From Branchiibius hedensis (lineage in GTDB: Bacteria > Actinomycetota > Actinomycetes > Actinomycetales > Dermatophilaceae), in NCBI RefSeq assembly GCF_900108585.1, contig NZ_UESZ01000001.1, forward strand, positions 3,100,001 to 3,164,000: a DNA stretch of 64,000 bases, read 5' to 3'. Each line of letters opens with the position of its first letter. Positions within the stretch are counted from its first letter, which is position 1. The position numbers and the translations under genes were made by a program. This document shows, piece by piece, positions 23,942-33,500 of this stretch. The notes under the pieces are model-generated. The model had not been told where the DNA came from and did no database searches. It was given only the letters and a program-made list of their open reading frames with translations.

Positions 23942-26095
23942 TCAGGTGGTTGAGGTGCTCGACGAGCTTGTCGAGCTAGTCGACGTGGGCTGCGTCAGGT
24001 CGTAGAAGGTGGAACCACCGATGGTGACCTTCTTGAAGTTGGCGGCGACCCAGGAAGCGATCGAACTTCCGCTGCCGGAGCCGGCTCCCGTCGAGGATCC
24101 GTAGAAGTAGTGGATCTTGCCCTCGGCGACGTAGGCCTTGAACTGCGCCAGGGTCGGGCTCGGGTCGCTTCCGTTGAAGCCGCCGATCGCCATCACCGGG
24201 AGCTGCGTCGCCAGTTGCAGACCCGCAGCGTTCTGGCTGCCGATGGCTGCCGCTACCCAGGTGTACTTGCTGGCGTTCGCCTGCAGCGCAGCGACAACCT
24301 CAGTACTCGGAGTGGTCGAGTTGAGCAAACCGCCCATCCCGCCACCGCCCTGGGTGCCGGTGCCGCCACCGGTGCCACCCGTCGTACCACCGGGTCCTTG
24401 CTGGGTGCCGGTCCCGCCGCCGGGCGCCTGCCCCGTCGTACCGCCGGGGCCCTGCTGAGTCCCGGTGCCGCCGGTCGTGCCACCCGGTGCCTGGCCGCCG
24501 CCCATACCGCCGCGGCCACCACCCATGCCGCCGCCCATACCTCCGGTGCTGGGGCCAGCGGTCACGATCGAGCCGGTGTGCGCCTCGCTCACCGTCGTCA
24601 CGCTGTACGCCGCGGGGCCGGCCAAGCCGGCAACCACCGCACCCGCGAGCACCAGCGGAATTGCCTTGCGGTGCAGCCAGTTCAGCGCCAGCATCAGGAA
24701 GGCGCTGGCCATGCCCACTGCGAGGACCCCGATCCGCAGCCAGTCGCCGTACTCCGTGGTGCGGCTCAGCAGGATGAAGGACCAGACAGCGGCCGCGGCC
24801 GTTGCCACCGCCAGCGTGATCGAGCCGATCGGGGACGTACGACGTTCCCAGGCTTCGACGGCGCCCATGCCGACCAAGGCGGCGATTGCCGGCGCCAACG
24901 CAACGGTGTAGTAGTCGTGGAAGATGCCCGCCATGAACGAGAACGTCAGTCCGGTGACGATCAGCCAGCCCCCGAAGATCAGGTAGGCGGCCCGTCTCAG
25001 GTCCGTGCGGGGCTTACGGCCGCGCAGGAAGAGCCCGACGCCCAGCAGCACCAGGGCCGTGGGGATCAACCACGAGATCTGTCCACCCGTGGAGTCACTG
25101 AACATCCGGAAGATGCCGGTCTCACCCCACATTCCGCCGCCGGTGCCACCACCACCGCCGCCGACCGAGCCGGTCTCGTTGCCGGACAACCGACCGAATC
25201 CGTTGTAGCCGAAGGTCAACGACAGGAACGAGTTGTCCTGACTGCCGCCGATGTACGGCCGCATGCTCGCCGGGGTGAGCTCAACGATGGCCACCCACCA
25301 ACCGGCTGAGACGACCATTGCGGCGATACCCGCCAGGCTGCCGATGATCCGGCGGCGCAGCGTGGTGTTCGCGCACACGAGGAAGGCGATCCCGAGGAAC
25401 GGCACAACCAGGAACACCTGCAACGTCTTGGTCAGGAAGCCGAAGCCGAGGAACACCCCGACCCAGACCATCCACTTGATCGAACCCTTCTCGATGGCGC
25501 GCATCGTGGCCCACGCGGCCAGCGTCATGAGCAGCACCAGCAAGGCGTCGGGGTTGTTGAAGCGGAACATCAGCACCGCGACGGGCGTCAACGCCATCAC
25601 AGCACCGGCCAGCAGACCGGCCGCGGGGCCGAAGTATCGCTTCACGGTGGCGTAGAGGACGCCGACCGTCGCCACACCCATCAGCACCTGCGGCATCAGG
25701 ATCGAGAAGGAGCTCAACCCGAACACGCGCACCGACAGCGCCATGATCCACAGCGCGGCCGGCGGTTTGTCGACGGTGATCGAGTTGGCAGCGTCGGAGG
25801 AACCAAAGAGGAAGGCCTCCCAGTTCGACGAACCTGCCTGCACCGCAGCGGAATAGAACGAGTTGGCCCAGCCGCTCGCGGTCAGGTTGATGAAGTAGAA
25901 GACGGCAGTGGCGGCGAGCAGCGCCAGCAGTGCGGGCCGGGCCCAACGGGGGTCTTCTTCAGGTCCGCGCACGAGGCGCGTCAGCCGGGAGGTCCGCGGG
26001 GTGGTCGGGTCAACGTCCACCTTCCGCGTCCAGAAGTGTGCGGACGCCGGGGCAGCCTGCTCGGTGCTGCGCAGCGTCGGGGTTGCGGTCTCCAT
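23942..26095 (-). CDS. GT39-family (ArnT/PMT-like) membrane glycosyltransferase
   Basis: The 717-aa protein has about a dozen transmembrane helices. The first extracytoplasmic loop (ASGWANSFYSAAVQAG...ITVDKPPAALW) holds the catalytic acidic region and the DKPP motif typical of ArnT-like enzymes that use polyprenyl-phosphate sugars. After ~residue 510 there is a long Gly/Thr/Gln-rich stretch (GGMGGGMGGGRGG, TGTQQGPGG repeats) and a ~120-residue extracellular domain ending in a Ser/Thr tail. Target could be protein, lipid or polymer. It forms a unit with the GT2 gene downstream and diverges from a repeat-rich surface protein. Confidence 0.9.
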   Translation of the reverse strand: METATPTLRSTEQAAPASAHFWTRKVDVDPTTPRTSRLTRLVRGPEEDPRWARPALLALLAATAVFYFINLTASGWANSFYSAAVQAGSSNWEAFLFGSSDAANSITVDKPPAALWIMALSVRVFGLSSFSILMPQVLMGVATVGVLYATVKRYFGPAAGLLAGAVMALTPVAVLMFRFNNPDALLVLLMTLAAWATMRAIEKGSIKWMVWVGVFLGFGFLTKTLQVFLVVPFLGIAFLVCANTTLRRRIIGSLAGIAAMVVSAGWWVAIVELTPASMRPYIGGSQDNSFLSLTFGYNGFGRLSGNETGSVGGGGGGTGGGMWGETGIFRMFSDSTGGQISWLIPTALVLLGVGLFLRGRKPRTDLRRAAYLIFGGWLIVTGLTFSFMAGIFHDYYTVALAPAIAALVGMGAVEAWERRTSPIGSITLAVATAAAAVWSFILLSRTTEYGDWLRIGVLAVGMASAFLMLALNWLHRKAIPLVLAGAVVAGLAGPAAYSVTTVSEAHTGSIVTAGPSTGGMGGGMGGGRGGMGGGQAPGGTTGGTGTQQGPGGTTGQAPGGGTGTQQGPGGTTGGTGGGTGTQGGGGMGGLLNSTTPSTEVVAALQANASKYTWVAAAIGSQNAAGLQLATQLPVMAIGGFNGSDPSPTLAQFKAYVAEGKIHYFYGSSTGAGSGSGSSIASWVAANFKKVTIGGSTFYDLTQPTSTSSTSSSSTSTT

Positions 26096-26276
26096 GCCAA
26101 CGACGGTGGCGGTCGAGTCTTTGGGATTCCTGTGACGGTCGTTATGGCCGCCGATGTGAGCCGTGACACCCGCAATTCCACTCTTTGCCGCGGGCTACGG
26201 GGACCACAGCAACACCACAGCTGGCCACGGTTACCTGGCCGCAAGAGCCCGTCCCCGAGTCGCGAGAGGATCGCCG

Positions 26277-26854
26277 ATGAGCCAGCCGCAGTACCCTTCC
26301 ACGCCCGAACCAACCCCCCAGCCCCAGCCGACCACCGGGCAGCCGACGTACGCCGCGCCGTACGTCCATCCCGACCCGAACGCTCCGCAGTACGCGGCCC
26401 AGTACCCCCAACCCGACCCGAACGCTCCGCAGTACGCGGCCCAGTACGTCCAACCCGACCCAAACGCTCCGCAGTACGCCGCGCAGTACGTCCCGCCGGC
26501 AGCCGGCGCACCGCAGGTAGCGACAACGGAGCCCGCGGGTGATGGTCGGGGTAGTCGGTGGTCGGGCAAGAAGACCGCCGTCGTGGCCGCGCTGGCCATC
26601 GGATTGTCAGCAACCGGCGCAATCGCGGCAGCCGCCGCCGTCCCCCAGGGCACGACGCAGAACCAGTTCGGTGGGCGTGGTGGCGGTGGCTTCGGTGGCG
26701 GCACCTTCCCGGGGGTGGCACCGGCGGTTTCGGCGGCAACCAGAACCAACAAGGTCAGTCCAACCAGAACGGCCAGTCCAACCAGAACGGCCAGTCGAAC
26801 CAGAACGGTCAGTCCAACCAGAACGGCCAGATCGGACCGCAGAGCAACACCTGA
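26277..26854 (+). pseudogene. Repeat-rich membrane-anchored protein, reading frame broken at a G-run
   Basis: The N-terminal frame starts at 26277 with GAGAGGA upstream and encodes three 14-residue repeats (PDPNAPQYAAQY core), a single membrane helix (TAVVAALAIGLSATGAIAAAAA) and a Gly-rich stretch. At GGGGG 26711-26715 the frame shifts; the expected continuation, GGTGGFGGNQNQQG followed by four SNQNGQ hexads and a stop at 26852-26854, lies in the -1 frame. One missing G would explain it (mutation, phase variation or sequence error). The repaired product would be ~192 aa: cytoplasmic repeat tail, one helix, Asn/Gln/Gly-rich outside. It diverges from the GT39 gene. Confidence 0.7.
26341..26491 (+). 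repeat. Three in-frame 42-bp tandem repeats
   Basis: Units encode (V/P)xPDPNAPQYAAQY and are near-identical at DNA level. A second array of four 18-bp units encoding SNQNGQ lies at about 26757-26828 in the shifted frame. Such arrays vary readily by slippage. Confidence 0.75.
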
Positions 26855-26891
26855 TCGCCGGGTGACCGTCGCGATTGTCGACGCACCCCCC

Positions 26892-28562
26892 TCAGCCGAT
26901 CGGCGTACGGTCCCGTCGGGGCAACAGACGGGAGGCGGCCAGCAACTCATCGGTCGACACGAACTTCTCGCGGGGGCGACCCACCTTGCGGCCCGCTTTT
27001 TCCTCGCGGTCGAGCACGTGCAGTGCCCGGCGAGCGGTGACGACATCGGTGCGACCGTTGATCAGCCGCCGGAAGGCCAACCAGCCCATCGTCGGCTTCT
27101 TCAGCAGGCCCGCGTTGGCGTCTTCCAGCACCGCGTTGATGGTCGATTCGGAGTCAAGACGGTTCTTGCCGAGTCCACCGACCGCGCCACGCTTGGTCCA
27201 CCCAACCAGGTAGACGCCGGGAATCGGCGTGCCGGTGCTCGGGTCGATGACCCGCCCGTCCTGCTGGGGGATGCGGTGGGTGACCTCGTCATAGGGCAGG
27301 CCGGGCTGCGGCAGCACTCGGAACCCATTGGCGAGAACGACGGTCGCCGCACCGATCGCAAACTCCTGCGGTGGCATCCCGTCGCCGGCGGCGGCGTCCT
27401 GGGTGCGCCGCAAACTGACTTGCCCCTGCACGACCTGCGCAATGGTCGTGTCGAAACCCAGCACGATGCGCTTGCCCGGCGCCGGAGGCGAGGTCAGATC
27501 GATCGGCACCACCGGCAGCGAGGCCAGCACCTGGTGCCGCACCTCGGTGAGCTCGGCGATCTCCTCGCGGATTCCGGGCCGGTCCTCGATCACGACGTCG
27601 CAGCGGGCGGTCTCCGGCAGCATCAGCAACTCCGGGCGGGTGAACGCGGCGAACTTCGGCGCCCGCCGCCCGAGCACCACGACCTCGCGAACCTTGCTGT
27701 GTCGCAACTGCTCCACGACACCGGCAGGCATGTCGGTGTTCGCCAGAGACTCGACCGGAGCCAGCAACGTCCGTGCGACGTCGAGGGCGACGTTGCCGTT
27801 GCCGATGACGACGACCCGCTCTCGATCCAGCGGCATCGCGAAGGGCGCAACCCCGGGCTCGCTCGGGCGGCCGTTGTACCAGCCGACAACATCGCCGGCG
27901 TGCACGACCGCCGGGTCCGCCTCGCCCACGAAGCCGACCGTGTTGGCTCCGCGCGCGCCGACTCCGTAGATGACGGCGTGGAAGCGCTGCCGCAACTCGG
28001 CCAGGCTGATGTCCTTGCCGACTTCCACATTGAAGTACGTCGAGGTGCGCGGGTGCGCGTACACCCAGCGGAAGGCACTGGCCATGGCTTTGGTGCTGCC
28101 GTGATCAGGGGCAACCCCCTCGCGCAGCAAACCGCCGGGAATCGGCAGACGCTCGAAGATCGCCACGTCGCAGGTGGTCGTGGTCAGCAGGTGCCGCGCG
28201 GTGTACGACGCAGCCGGCCCGGAGCCGACGATCGCGATCCGCAGTGGTTCGCCGTCGGTGTCCATCGAGTGGGTGAAGGACGGTGCGGTCCATGCGGTTT
28301 CATCGCGCGGCGTGTCATAGAACTGCGCATTGATGTCGATGAACCTGCGGGCGTCACCGCGCAGGATGTCGGCGGGAACGATCGCCTTGACCGGGCACGC
28401 GTCCGCGCACGCACCGCAGTCGATGCAGACCGCGGGATCGACGTACAGCGTGTCGGTGGTGCCGAAGTCCGGCTCGTCGGGTGTCGGGTGGATGCAGTTG
28501 ACCGGGCACACGGAGACGCACGACGCGTCCGCGCAGCAGGACTGCGTGATAACGAAAGCCAT
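26892..28562 (-). CDS. Ferredoxin-NADP+ reductase fused to a 2x[4Fe-4S] ferredoxin domain (FprB-like)
   Basis: The 556-aa flavoprotein begins with a bacterial-type ferredoxin domain (cysteines in CCADASCVSVCPVNC and CIDCGACADACPVK, residues ~9-60). It continues with an adrenodoxin-reductase-like domain: FAD motif IVGSGPAASYTARHL (~110) and NADP motif VVIGNGNVALDVARTLL (~245). The GWTKRGAVGGLGKNR stretch is typical of the family. It should pass electrons from NADPH to an oxygenase. It lies 27 bp after the diiron oxygenase gene on the same strand, its likely partner. Confidence 0.94.
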   Translation of the reverse strand: MAFVITQSCCADASCVSVCPVNCIHPTPDEPDFGTTDTLYVDPAVCIDCGACADACPVKAIVPADILRGDARRFIDINAQFYDTPRDETAWTAPSFTHSMDTDGEPLRIAIVGSGPAASYTARHLLTTTTCDVAIFERLPIPGGLLREGVAPDHGSTKAMASAFRWVYAHPRTSTYFNVEVGKDISLAELRQRFHAVIYGVGARGANTVGFVGEADPAVVHAGDVVGWYNGRPSEPGVAPFAMPLDRERVVVIGNGNVALDVARTLLAPVESLANTDMPAGVVEQLRHSKVREVVVLGRRAPKFAAFTRPELLMLPETARCDVVIEDRPGIREEIAELTEVRHQVLASLPVVPIDLTSPPAPGKRIVLGFDTTIAQVVQGQVSLRRTQDAAAGDGMPPQEFAIGAATVVLANGFRVLPQPGLPYDEVTHRIPQQDGRVIDPSTGTPIPGVYLVGWTKRGAVGGLGKNRLDSESTINAVLEDANAGLLKKPTMGWLAFRRLINGRTDVVTARRALHVLDREEKAGRKVGRPREKFVSTDELLAASRLLPRRDRTPIG

Positions 28563-28589
28563 GGGATTTTCTGTTCGGGCCAGTACGGA

Positions 28590-29495
28590 TCAGAGCATGT
28601 GCACGGCGCGGTACCACGGCGTGCTAATCGGCGTGATCAACCGGCATTCGTTGAGGAAGTCCATCAAGTGAATGCAGGACAACCGCATGAGGTTCTGGTG
28701 ATGGGTGTTGTGCTTCACCGCGTGCAGCGCTTCCTTGCGGTCCAGCCCGACGTTCTCGTAGACGTCCTTGCTGACCAGGTTCTTCACGATGACGAAGGCC
28801 ACGATCGAGATCGCCTTCGCGGCGAGCATCTGCCGCGGCGCCCAGGTGCCTTCCATCCGCTCGCGGATCTCGTGCCGGGCGAAGCCCATGTGCCGGGCTT
28901 CCTCGACGACGTGGATCTTGCTGGTCGTGCGGACCTCGTCCAACACGTTCTCCCCGCGCATCCAGTCCCGCTGCATGACGTCGAGGATCTCCTCGGCGAC
29001 CAGGATCGCGCCGTAGGCGTTCTCACCCCAGGCGACCGCCTTGAACCCGCGGGCCAATTCCTTGGACACCGGGTCGGGCGTGTAGTGCGGGATGCCCATC
29101 TTCTCGCAGGTCTTGGCGAACATCAGGGAGTGCCGGCACTCATCGGCGATCTCGGTCAGGGCGAAGCGGAACTCGTGACCGGCAGGCTCCTTGAGGTACT
29201 GATCACGGATGATCATCTGCTGCAGGATCATCTCGAACCAGATGCCGATCTGCATGATCGAGCCGACCTCGTGACGGGTCAGGTCGATCCGTTGCTGCTC
29301 GGACATCTTGTCCCACAGCGGTGTCCCGTACAGCGTGCTCCACTCCGGGTTCAAGCCGTACTTGGTGGGGTCCAGCGGCGCCGCCCAGTCGATCTCCTTG
29401 TCGGGGTCATAGGACAACTGCTCGCTGGAACTGAGCAGCCGGGCCAGGAAGTCGTCGTCGTCAATGGAGGTCCGGAACTCCGTAGCCAGTGACAT
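28590..29495 (-). CDS. AurF-type non-haem diiron oxygenase
   Basis: The 301-aa protein has the helical diiron signature of the AurF/PF11583 family: metal-binding EIADECRHSLMF (E-x-x-x-x-R-H) in one helix pair and HVVEEARHMGFARHE in the other, plus an upstream Glu in the TRHEVGSIMQIGIWFE segment. Known members oxidise amines or hydroxylate substrates; the substrate here is unknown. GAGGAGAAG precedes the ATG. A CTAC-N4-GTAG palindrome lies 72 bp upstream. The reductase gene follows directly. Confidence 0.9.
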   Translation of the reverse strand: MSLATEFRTSIDDDDFLARLLSSSEQLSYDPDKEIDWAAPLDPTKYGLNPEWSTLYGTPLWDKMSEQQRIDLTRHEVGSIMQIGIWFEMILQQMIIRDQYLKEPAGHEFRFALTEIADECRHSLMFAKTCEKMGIPHYTPDPVSKELARGFKAVAWGENAYGAILVAEEILDVMQRDWMRGENVLDEVRTTSKIHVVEEARHMGFARHEIRERMEGTWAPRQMLAAKAISIVAFVIVKNLVSKDVYENVGLDRKEALHAVKHNTHHQNLMRLSCIHLMDFLNECRLITPISTPWYRAVHML

Positions 29496-29550
29496 GGGCT
29501 TCTCCTCGGATTCGAGATCGGTGCAGCGGAAGGATTGAGGCAGCGGTCCT

Positions 29551-29583
29551 CGTGACGTGAGTCACGTTTCTACCACTGTAGAA
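29551..29583. promoter_or_regulatory. Two adjacent palindromes upstream of the diiron oxygenase gene
   Basis: CGTGAC-GTGA-GTCACG occupies 29551-29566 and TTCTAC-CACT-GTAGAA 29568-29583. They lie 56-88 bp before the ATG at 29495, in promoter position. The second matches palindromes upstream of the neighbouring SDR gene and of the monooxygenase gene at 51.8 kb. Confidence 0.6.
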
Positions 29584-29645
29584 GATACGGATTGGTAACC
29601 GCCAGTACTAGCCCCGGCAAAGGCGTCTGACCAGCAGCGATGTGC

Positions 29646-30512
29646 TCAGCGTTTCGCGCCCAGAGACTGCAGTTTGTCGATGATCGGGGGCACCGGAGTC
29701 TTCCCCGAGCCCACCCGACGGCCTGCCTGCAGCATCAGTGCCTTGTAGACCAGCGGCGAGTAGCGCTTGCCGAAGTAGGCGATCTGACCGTCCGGGTCGG
29801 TGATGACGATGAACTTGCCCTGCTTCACCTTCTTGTACGCCGTGGCCGCCACCTGCGCCGCTCCGCGCGGAGCCTTGGTGATCAGGTTGACCGCGGTCTG
29901 CTCCATCTCCACGTCCTTGCCCTCCAGGGAGTGGTGCAGGTTGGTGCGGAAGAACGACGGGCAGATCGCCGAGACCGAGATCTTGTACGGCGCCAGCTCC
30001 CAACGGGCCGTCTCGGACACGGCCACGATGCCCGCCTTCACCGCGTTGTAGGAGGCCATCGCGGGCGCGTGCACCAAGCCGGCCAACGAGGCGGTGTTGA
30101 TGATCTGACCGGAGCGTTGGGCCTTCATCAACGGGACGAACGTGCGGATCCCACGGACCGCGCCGAGGAGGTTCACGTCGACGATTCGCTGCCAGTTGTC
30201 CATCCCCTCGACATCGAGGCGACCGCCGGCCGCGATGCCGGCGTTGTTGACCAGGACGTCGATGCCGCCCCAGTTGGCTTCCATCCAGTTGCGGGTCTCT
30301 TCCCACTGTTCGTCACTGCGGATGTCGAGTTTGCGGTACTCGACTCCCGCGGGCAGCACACCCTCGGGGGCTTGCTCGTGGATGTCGCCGACCAACACGC
30401 GGGCACCGTCGGCGGCAAACAGCTTGGTCAGTTCGAGCCCGAGACCGGAGCAGCCACCGGTCAGCAGGACGCGGGCGCCGGCGTAGGAACGTTCGTGGGA
30501 GAAGAGAGCCAT
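29646..30512 (-). CDS. Short-chain dehydrogenase/reductase (SDR)
   Basis: The 288-aa protein has the classical SDR cofactor motif TGGCSGLG (residues 18-25), the NNAG motif (VLVNNAG), and the catalytic Ser (IINTASLAG), Tyr and Lys (ASYNAVKAG). Asp after the second strand (VGDIHEQ) suggests NAD(H) preference. The C-terminal extension of ~40 residues (YFGKRYSPLVYKALMLQAGR) resembles mycobacterial SadH-like enzymes that act on alcohols or long-chain substrates. A TACAGT hexamer 6 nt upstream suggests leaderless mRNA, with a palindrome covering the -35 region. Confidence 0.92.
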   Translation of the reverse strand: MALFSHERSYAGARVLLTGGCSGLGLELTKLFAADGARVLVGDIHEQAPEGVLPAGVEYRKLDIRSDEQWEETRNWMEANWGGIDVLVNNAGIAAGGRLDVEGMDNWQRIVDVNLLGAVRGIRTFVPLMKAQRSGQIINTASLAGLVHAPAMASYNAVKAGIVAVSETARWELAPYKISVSAICPSFFRTNLHHSLEGKDVEMEQTAVNLITKAPRGAAQVAATAYKKVKQGKFIVITDPDGQIAYFGKRYSPLVYKALMLQAGRRVGSGKTPVPPIIDKLQSLGAKR

Positions 30513-30518
30513 GCGCCG

Positions 30519-30524
30519 ACTGTA
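30519..30524 (-). promoter_or_regulatory. Candidate -10 hexamer (TACAGT) for the SDR gene
   Basis: The complement of 30519-30524 reads TACAGT and lies 6 nt before the ATG at 30512. The palindrome at 30543-30560 falls about where the -35 element would be. Confidence 0.4.
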
Positions 30525-30542
30525 GACGTGACCCGGAGCACA

Positions 30543-30560
30543 TTTCTACTTCCGTAGAAA
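30543..30560. promoter_or_regulatory. Operator-like palindrome TTTCTAC-N4-GTAGAAA
   Basis: The arms are 7 bp and perfect, 31 bp upstream of the SDR start. The same CTAC-N4-GTAG core occurs at 29567-29584 and 51824-51839. Confidence 0.6.
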
Positions 30561-30584
30561 AGAAACCTTCTCATCCGTAGGTTC

Positions 30585-33500
30585 CTACTCGAACAAGCCG
30601 CGCAGGTCCTGCGCAGTCAGTCCACCGCTGAGCGCACCGCCGTCGTCGACCACCTGCGTGAAGAGATCGCGTTTGCGTTCTTGCAGGGCGAGCACCTTTT
30701 CCTCGATGGTCTCCGCGGAGACCAACCGGTAGACGGTGACGGGCTTGTCCTGCCCGATGCGGTGCGCCCGGTCGATCGCCTGCGCCTCGGCGGCCGGGTT
30801 CCACCACGGATCGAGCACGAAGACGTAGTCGGCCTCCGTCAGGGTCAGGCCGGTGCCGCCGGCTTTCAGCGAGATCAGGAACGCCGCCTGATCGCCGGCG
30901 CGGAAACCGTCGATCTCCTTCTGGCGGGCTTTGGCGGTCATCGACCCATCGAGGTACGCCGTGCTCAGACCGGCGTTCTCCAGCGCGTCTCGCGCGCGAC
31001 CGAGGAAGCGGGTGAACTGACTGAACACCAATGCCCGGTGGCCCTCGGCAGAGACCTCCTGGATCTGCTCGACGAGAAAGGCGAGCTTGGCCGGCAACTC
31101 GCGGGCGGCGTACTCCTGATCCACCAGACTCGGATCCAGGGCCAGCTGCCGAAGTCTCGTCAACGCGGCGAGGATGGCGATCCGGTTGGCCTCGGGGTCC
31201 TCCAGCAGGCCGAGCATGCGCTGGCGCTCCCGCTGCAGGTGCCGCCGGTAGATGGTGCTGTGCTTCGTCCCGAGCGTGATGTTTTGCACCTGAATTTGCT
31301 TGTCCGGCAGGTCAGTTGCCACTTCGGACTTCGTTCGCCGCAACATCAGCGGCCGGATCCGGCGACGCAACTGGTCCAGGCGCTCCGGTTTCTCCCCGCT
31401 TTCGATCGGCTTGCGATAGATCGCCATGAACTGCTCCGGCCGTGGGTAGAGCCCGGGCGCGGCGAGCGCGAACATCGCCCACAGATCCATCAGTGAGTTC
31501 TCCAACGGGGTGCCGGTGATCGCCAGGGTGAACGGGGCGCCGACCCGCTTGGCCGCGTGGAACGTCTTGCTCTGGTGGTTCTTGACGTTCTGCGCCTCAT
31601 CGAGGACCAGTCCCCGCCACGACAGGGTGTGGAAGGCCTCGGCGTCCAGTCGCAGCACGGCGTACGAGGTCACCACGACGTGCGCGCCGCTGATCTGATC
31701 ACCCAGGGCCTGGCCGCCGCGTCGCGCACTGGTCTGCACCACGGGCACGACGCGCAGATCCGGTGCGAACTTCGCAGCTTCGGAGACCCACGTGCCGACG
31801 ACCGAACTGGGCGCGACCACGAGGATGGGTTTGTCATCGAGATCCCCTGCAGCGCGGGCGTATTCGAGCAACGCGATGGTTTGCAGGGTTTTACCAAGAC
31901 CCATGTCATCGGCCAGCACCCCGCCCAAACCGGCCGTCCACAACGTGTGCAACCAGGCGTAGCCGGCGTGTTGATAGGGCCGCAGTTCGGCCTTCAGCCC
32001 GTCCGGCAGTGTGGCCTCGAGGTCGACGCCGCGCGAGCGCAGCGCCGCAACGGTGGCCTGCCAGGCGAACGCCTGCTCGTCGACCACACCCAGTTGCTCC
32101 AACTCCTCCCACAACCCCACCTGATAGCGGTTGATCGCGACGCCGCTGGGTCGGTCGGCGATCTCGCGCGCCTCGGCCAGCAGGTCCCGCAGCCGCAGCA
32201 GATCCGGTTTGTCGAGGGTGAACCAGGTGCCCGACGGTAGGACCAGAACGTCCTTGTCCTGGGCGAGCGCCTTGATCAGCGGACCGATCGGCACCGACTC
32301 CCCGTCGATGGTGATGGTCACCATGAGGTTGAGCCAGTCCGGGTCGTCGGGGTCCTGGTGGGTGGCGATCTCGATCAGTGGATCGGCACCGGCCTCTTCG
32401 AAGACCGGCAACTCACCGGACAACTCCAGCAGCAGATCCTCGTGGGCGCGCAGGTCCTCCAGATCAGCGATCAAGGACAGTGCCGCCTCATCGGACAGCA
32501 CATGCTCGGCGCGCGGCCACCAGCCCAGACCGCCCACCGTCTCCAGCAGACCCAGTGGCTGCAACACGGGGATCAGCCGCTGGATCAGGTCCCGCTCCAT
32601 CGGCCGGTCCCGCCGCATCGAGGTGTGCTCCAGACTCACCTCCTCAGCGAACCGCCCGGCGTAGAACATGTGCGCTCGGACGCCGATCCGGGGCGGAGCG
32701 TCGGCCGCACCCGGCGCGGGACTGAGCGTGAGACGCAACCGCAGCGGCTCGGGTTGCTCGATCTCGCCCTCGATCGGCTCGGCGGTTTCGATGCGCGGAG
32801 CCAGCCGCGGGTAGTAGACGTGCAGGAATTCGTCGGCATCGCCTGCCGGCACCCGCAGCGACCCGTCGCGGATCAGGGCGTCCACGATCGGACTGACCGG
32901 TGCCCCGAAGCCGAGGATCTGCAGGCCCTGGTCGTCGTCATAGGCGAGGACCGCATGCATCGGTTGACCGATGAACCGGCCGCCGGCGATCGCATCGAGC
33001 TGCGCGTGTAACTCGATGCCACCGTCGGGGTCGCGCTGCACCTGCACCCGCGGCTCGCGCTCGCGCAGTTCGAACCGGATCGGGAAGTCCTGCTGGTATC
33101 CCGGCACCAACGCCACCCCGGCGTCGACGACCGCCTGCAACGCGCGCCACACCGGGGCGTCCGCGAACTGCAGCATCATCGTGTCGCCATAGACGTACCG
33201 CGATGCGTTGCTGTTGCGGAAGCGATTGCGTAACTCCACCAGCGCCCGGACTTGCGTCGCGTTGTAGACCCGCGACGCGTCGTACTCGATATCGGACCAG
33301 CGGACCTCCTTGTGCCACCGACCGGTCTTGCCCATCCGGGTCGGCGTCAGCAGGACCATCAGTTCACCGCCCGCCCGCGGGCCGGACGTCACCGCGAACC
33401 GCAGCCCGAGCGCAACCTTGTCCTCGGCCTGGGAAGCAGCCTCACGCACCCAGGTCTCGACGCGCCCCCGCCACGCATCGGGGGCCGGTGGTGGCGCCGC

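Noticed and set aside
24340-24540. Plus-strand Pro-rich frame
   Set aside because: It is antisense to the Gly-rich tail of the GT39 enzyme; Pro codons are simply the complement of Gly codons.
26855-29492. Uninterrupted plus-strand frame continuing from the repeat protein through the reductase and oxygenase genes
   Set aside because: It is antisense to two strongly recognised enzymes; the frame is explained by GC bias and by the frameshift at 26711-26715.
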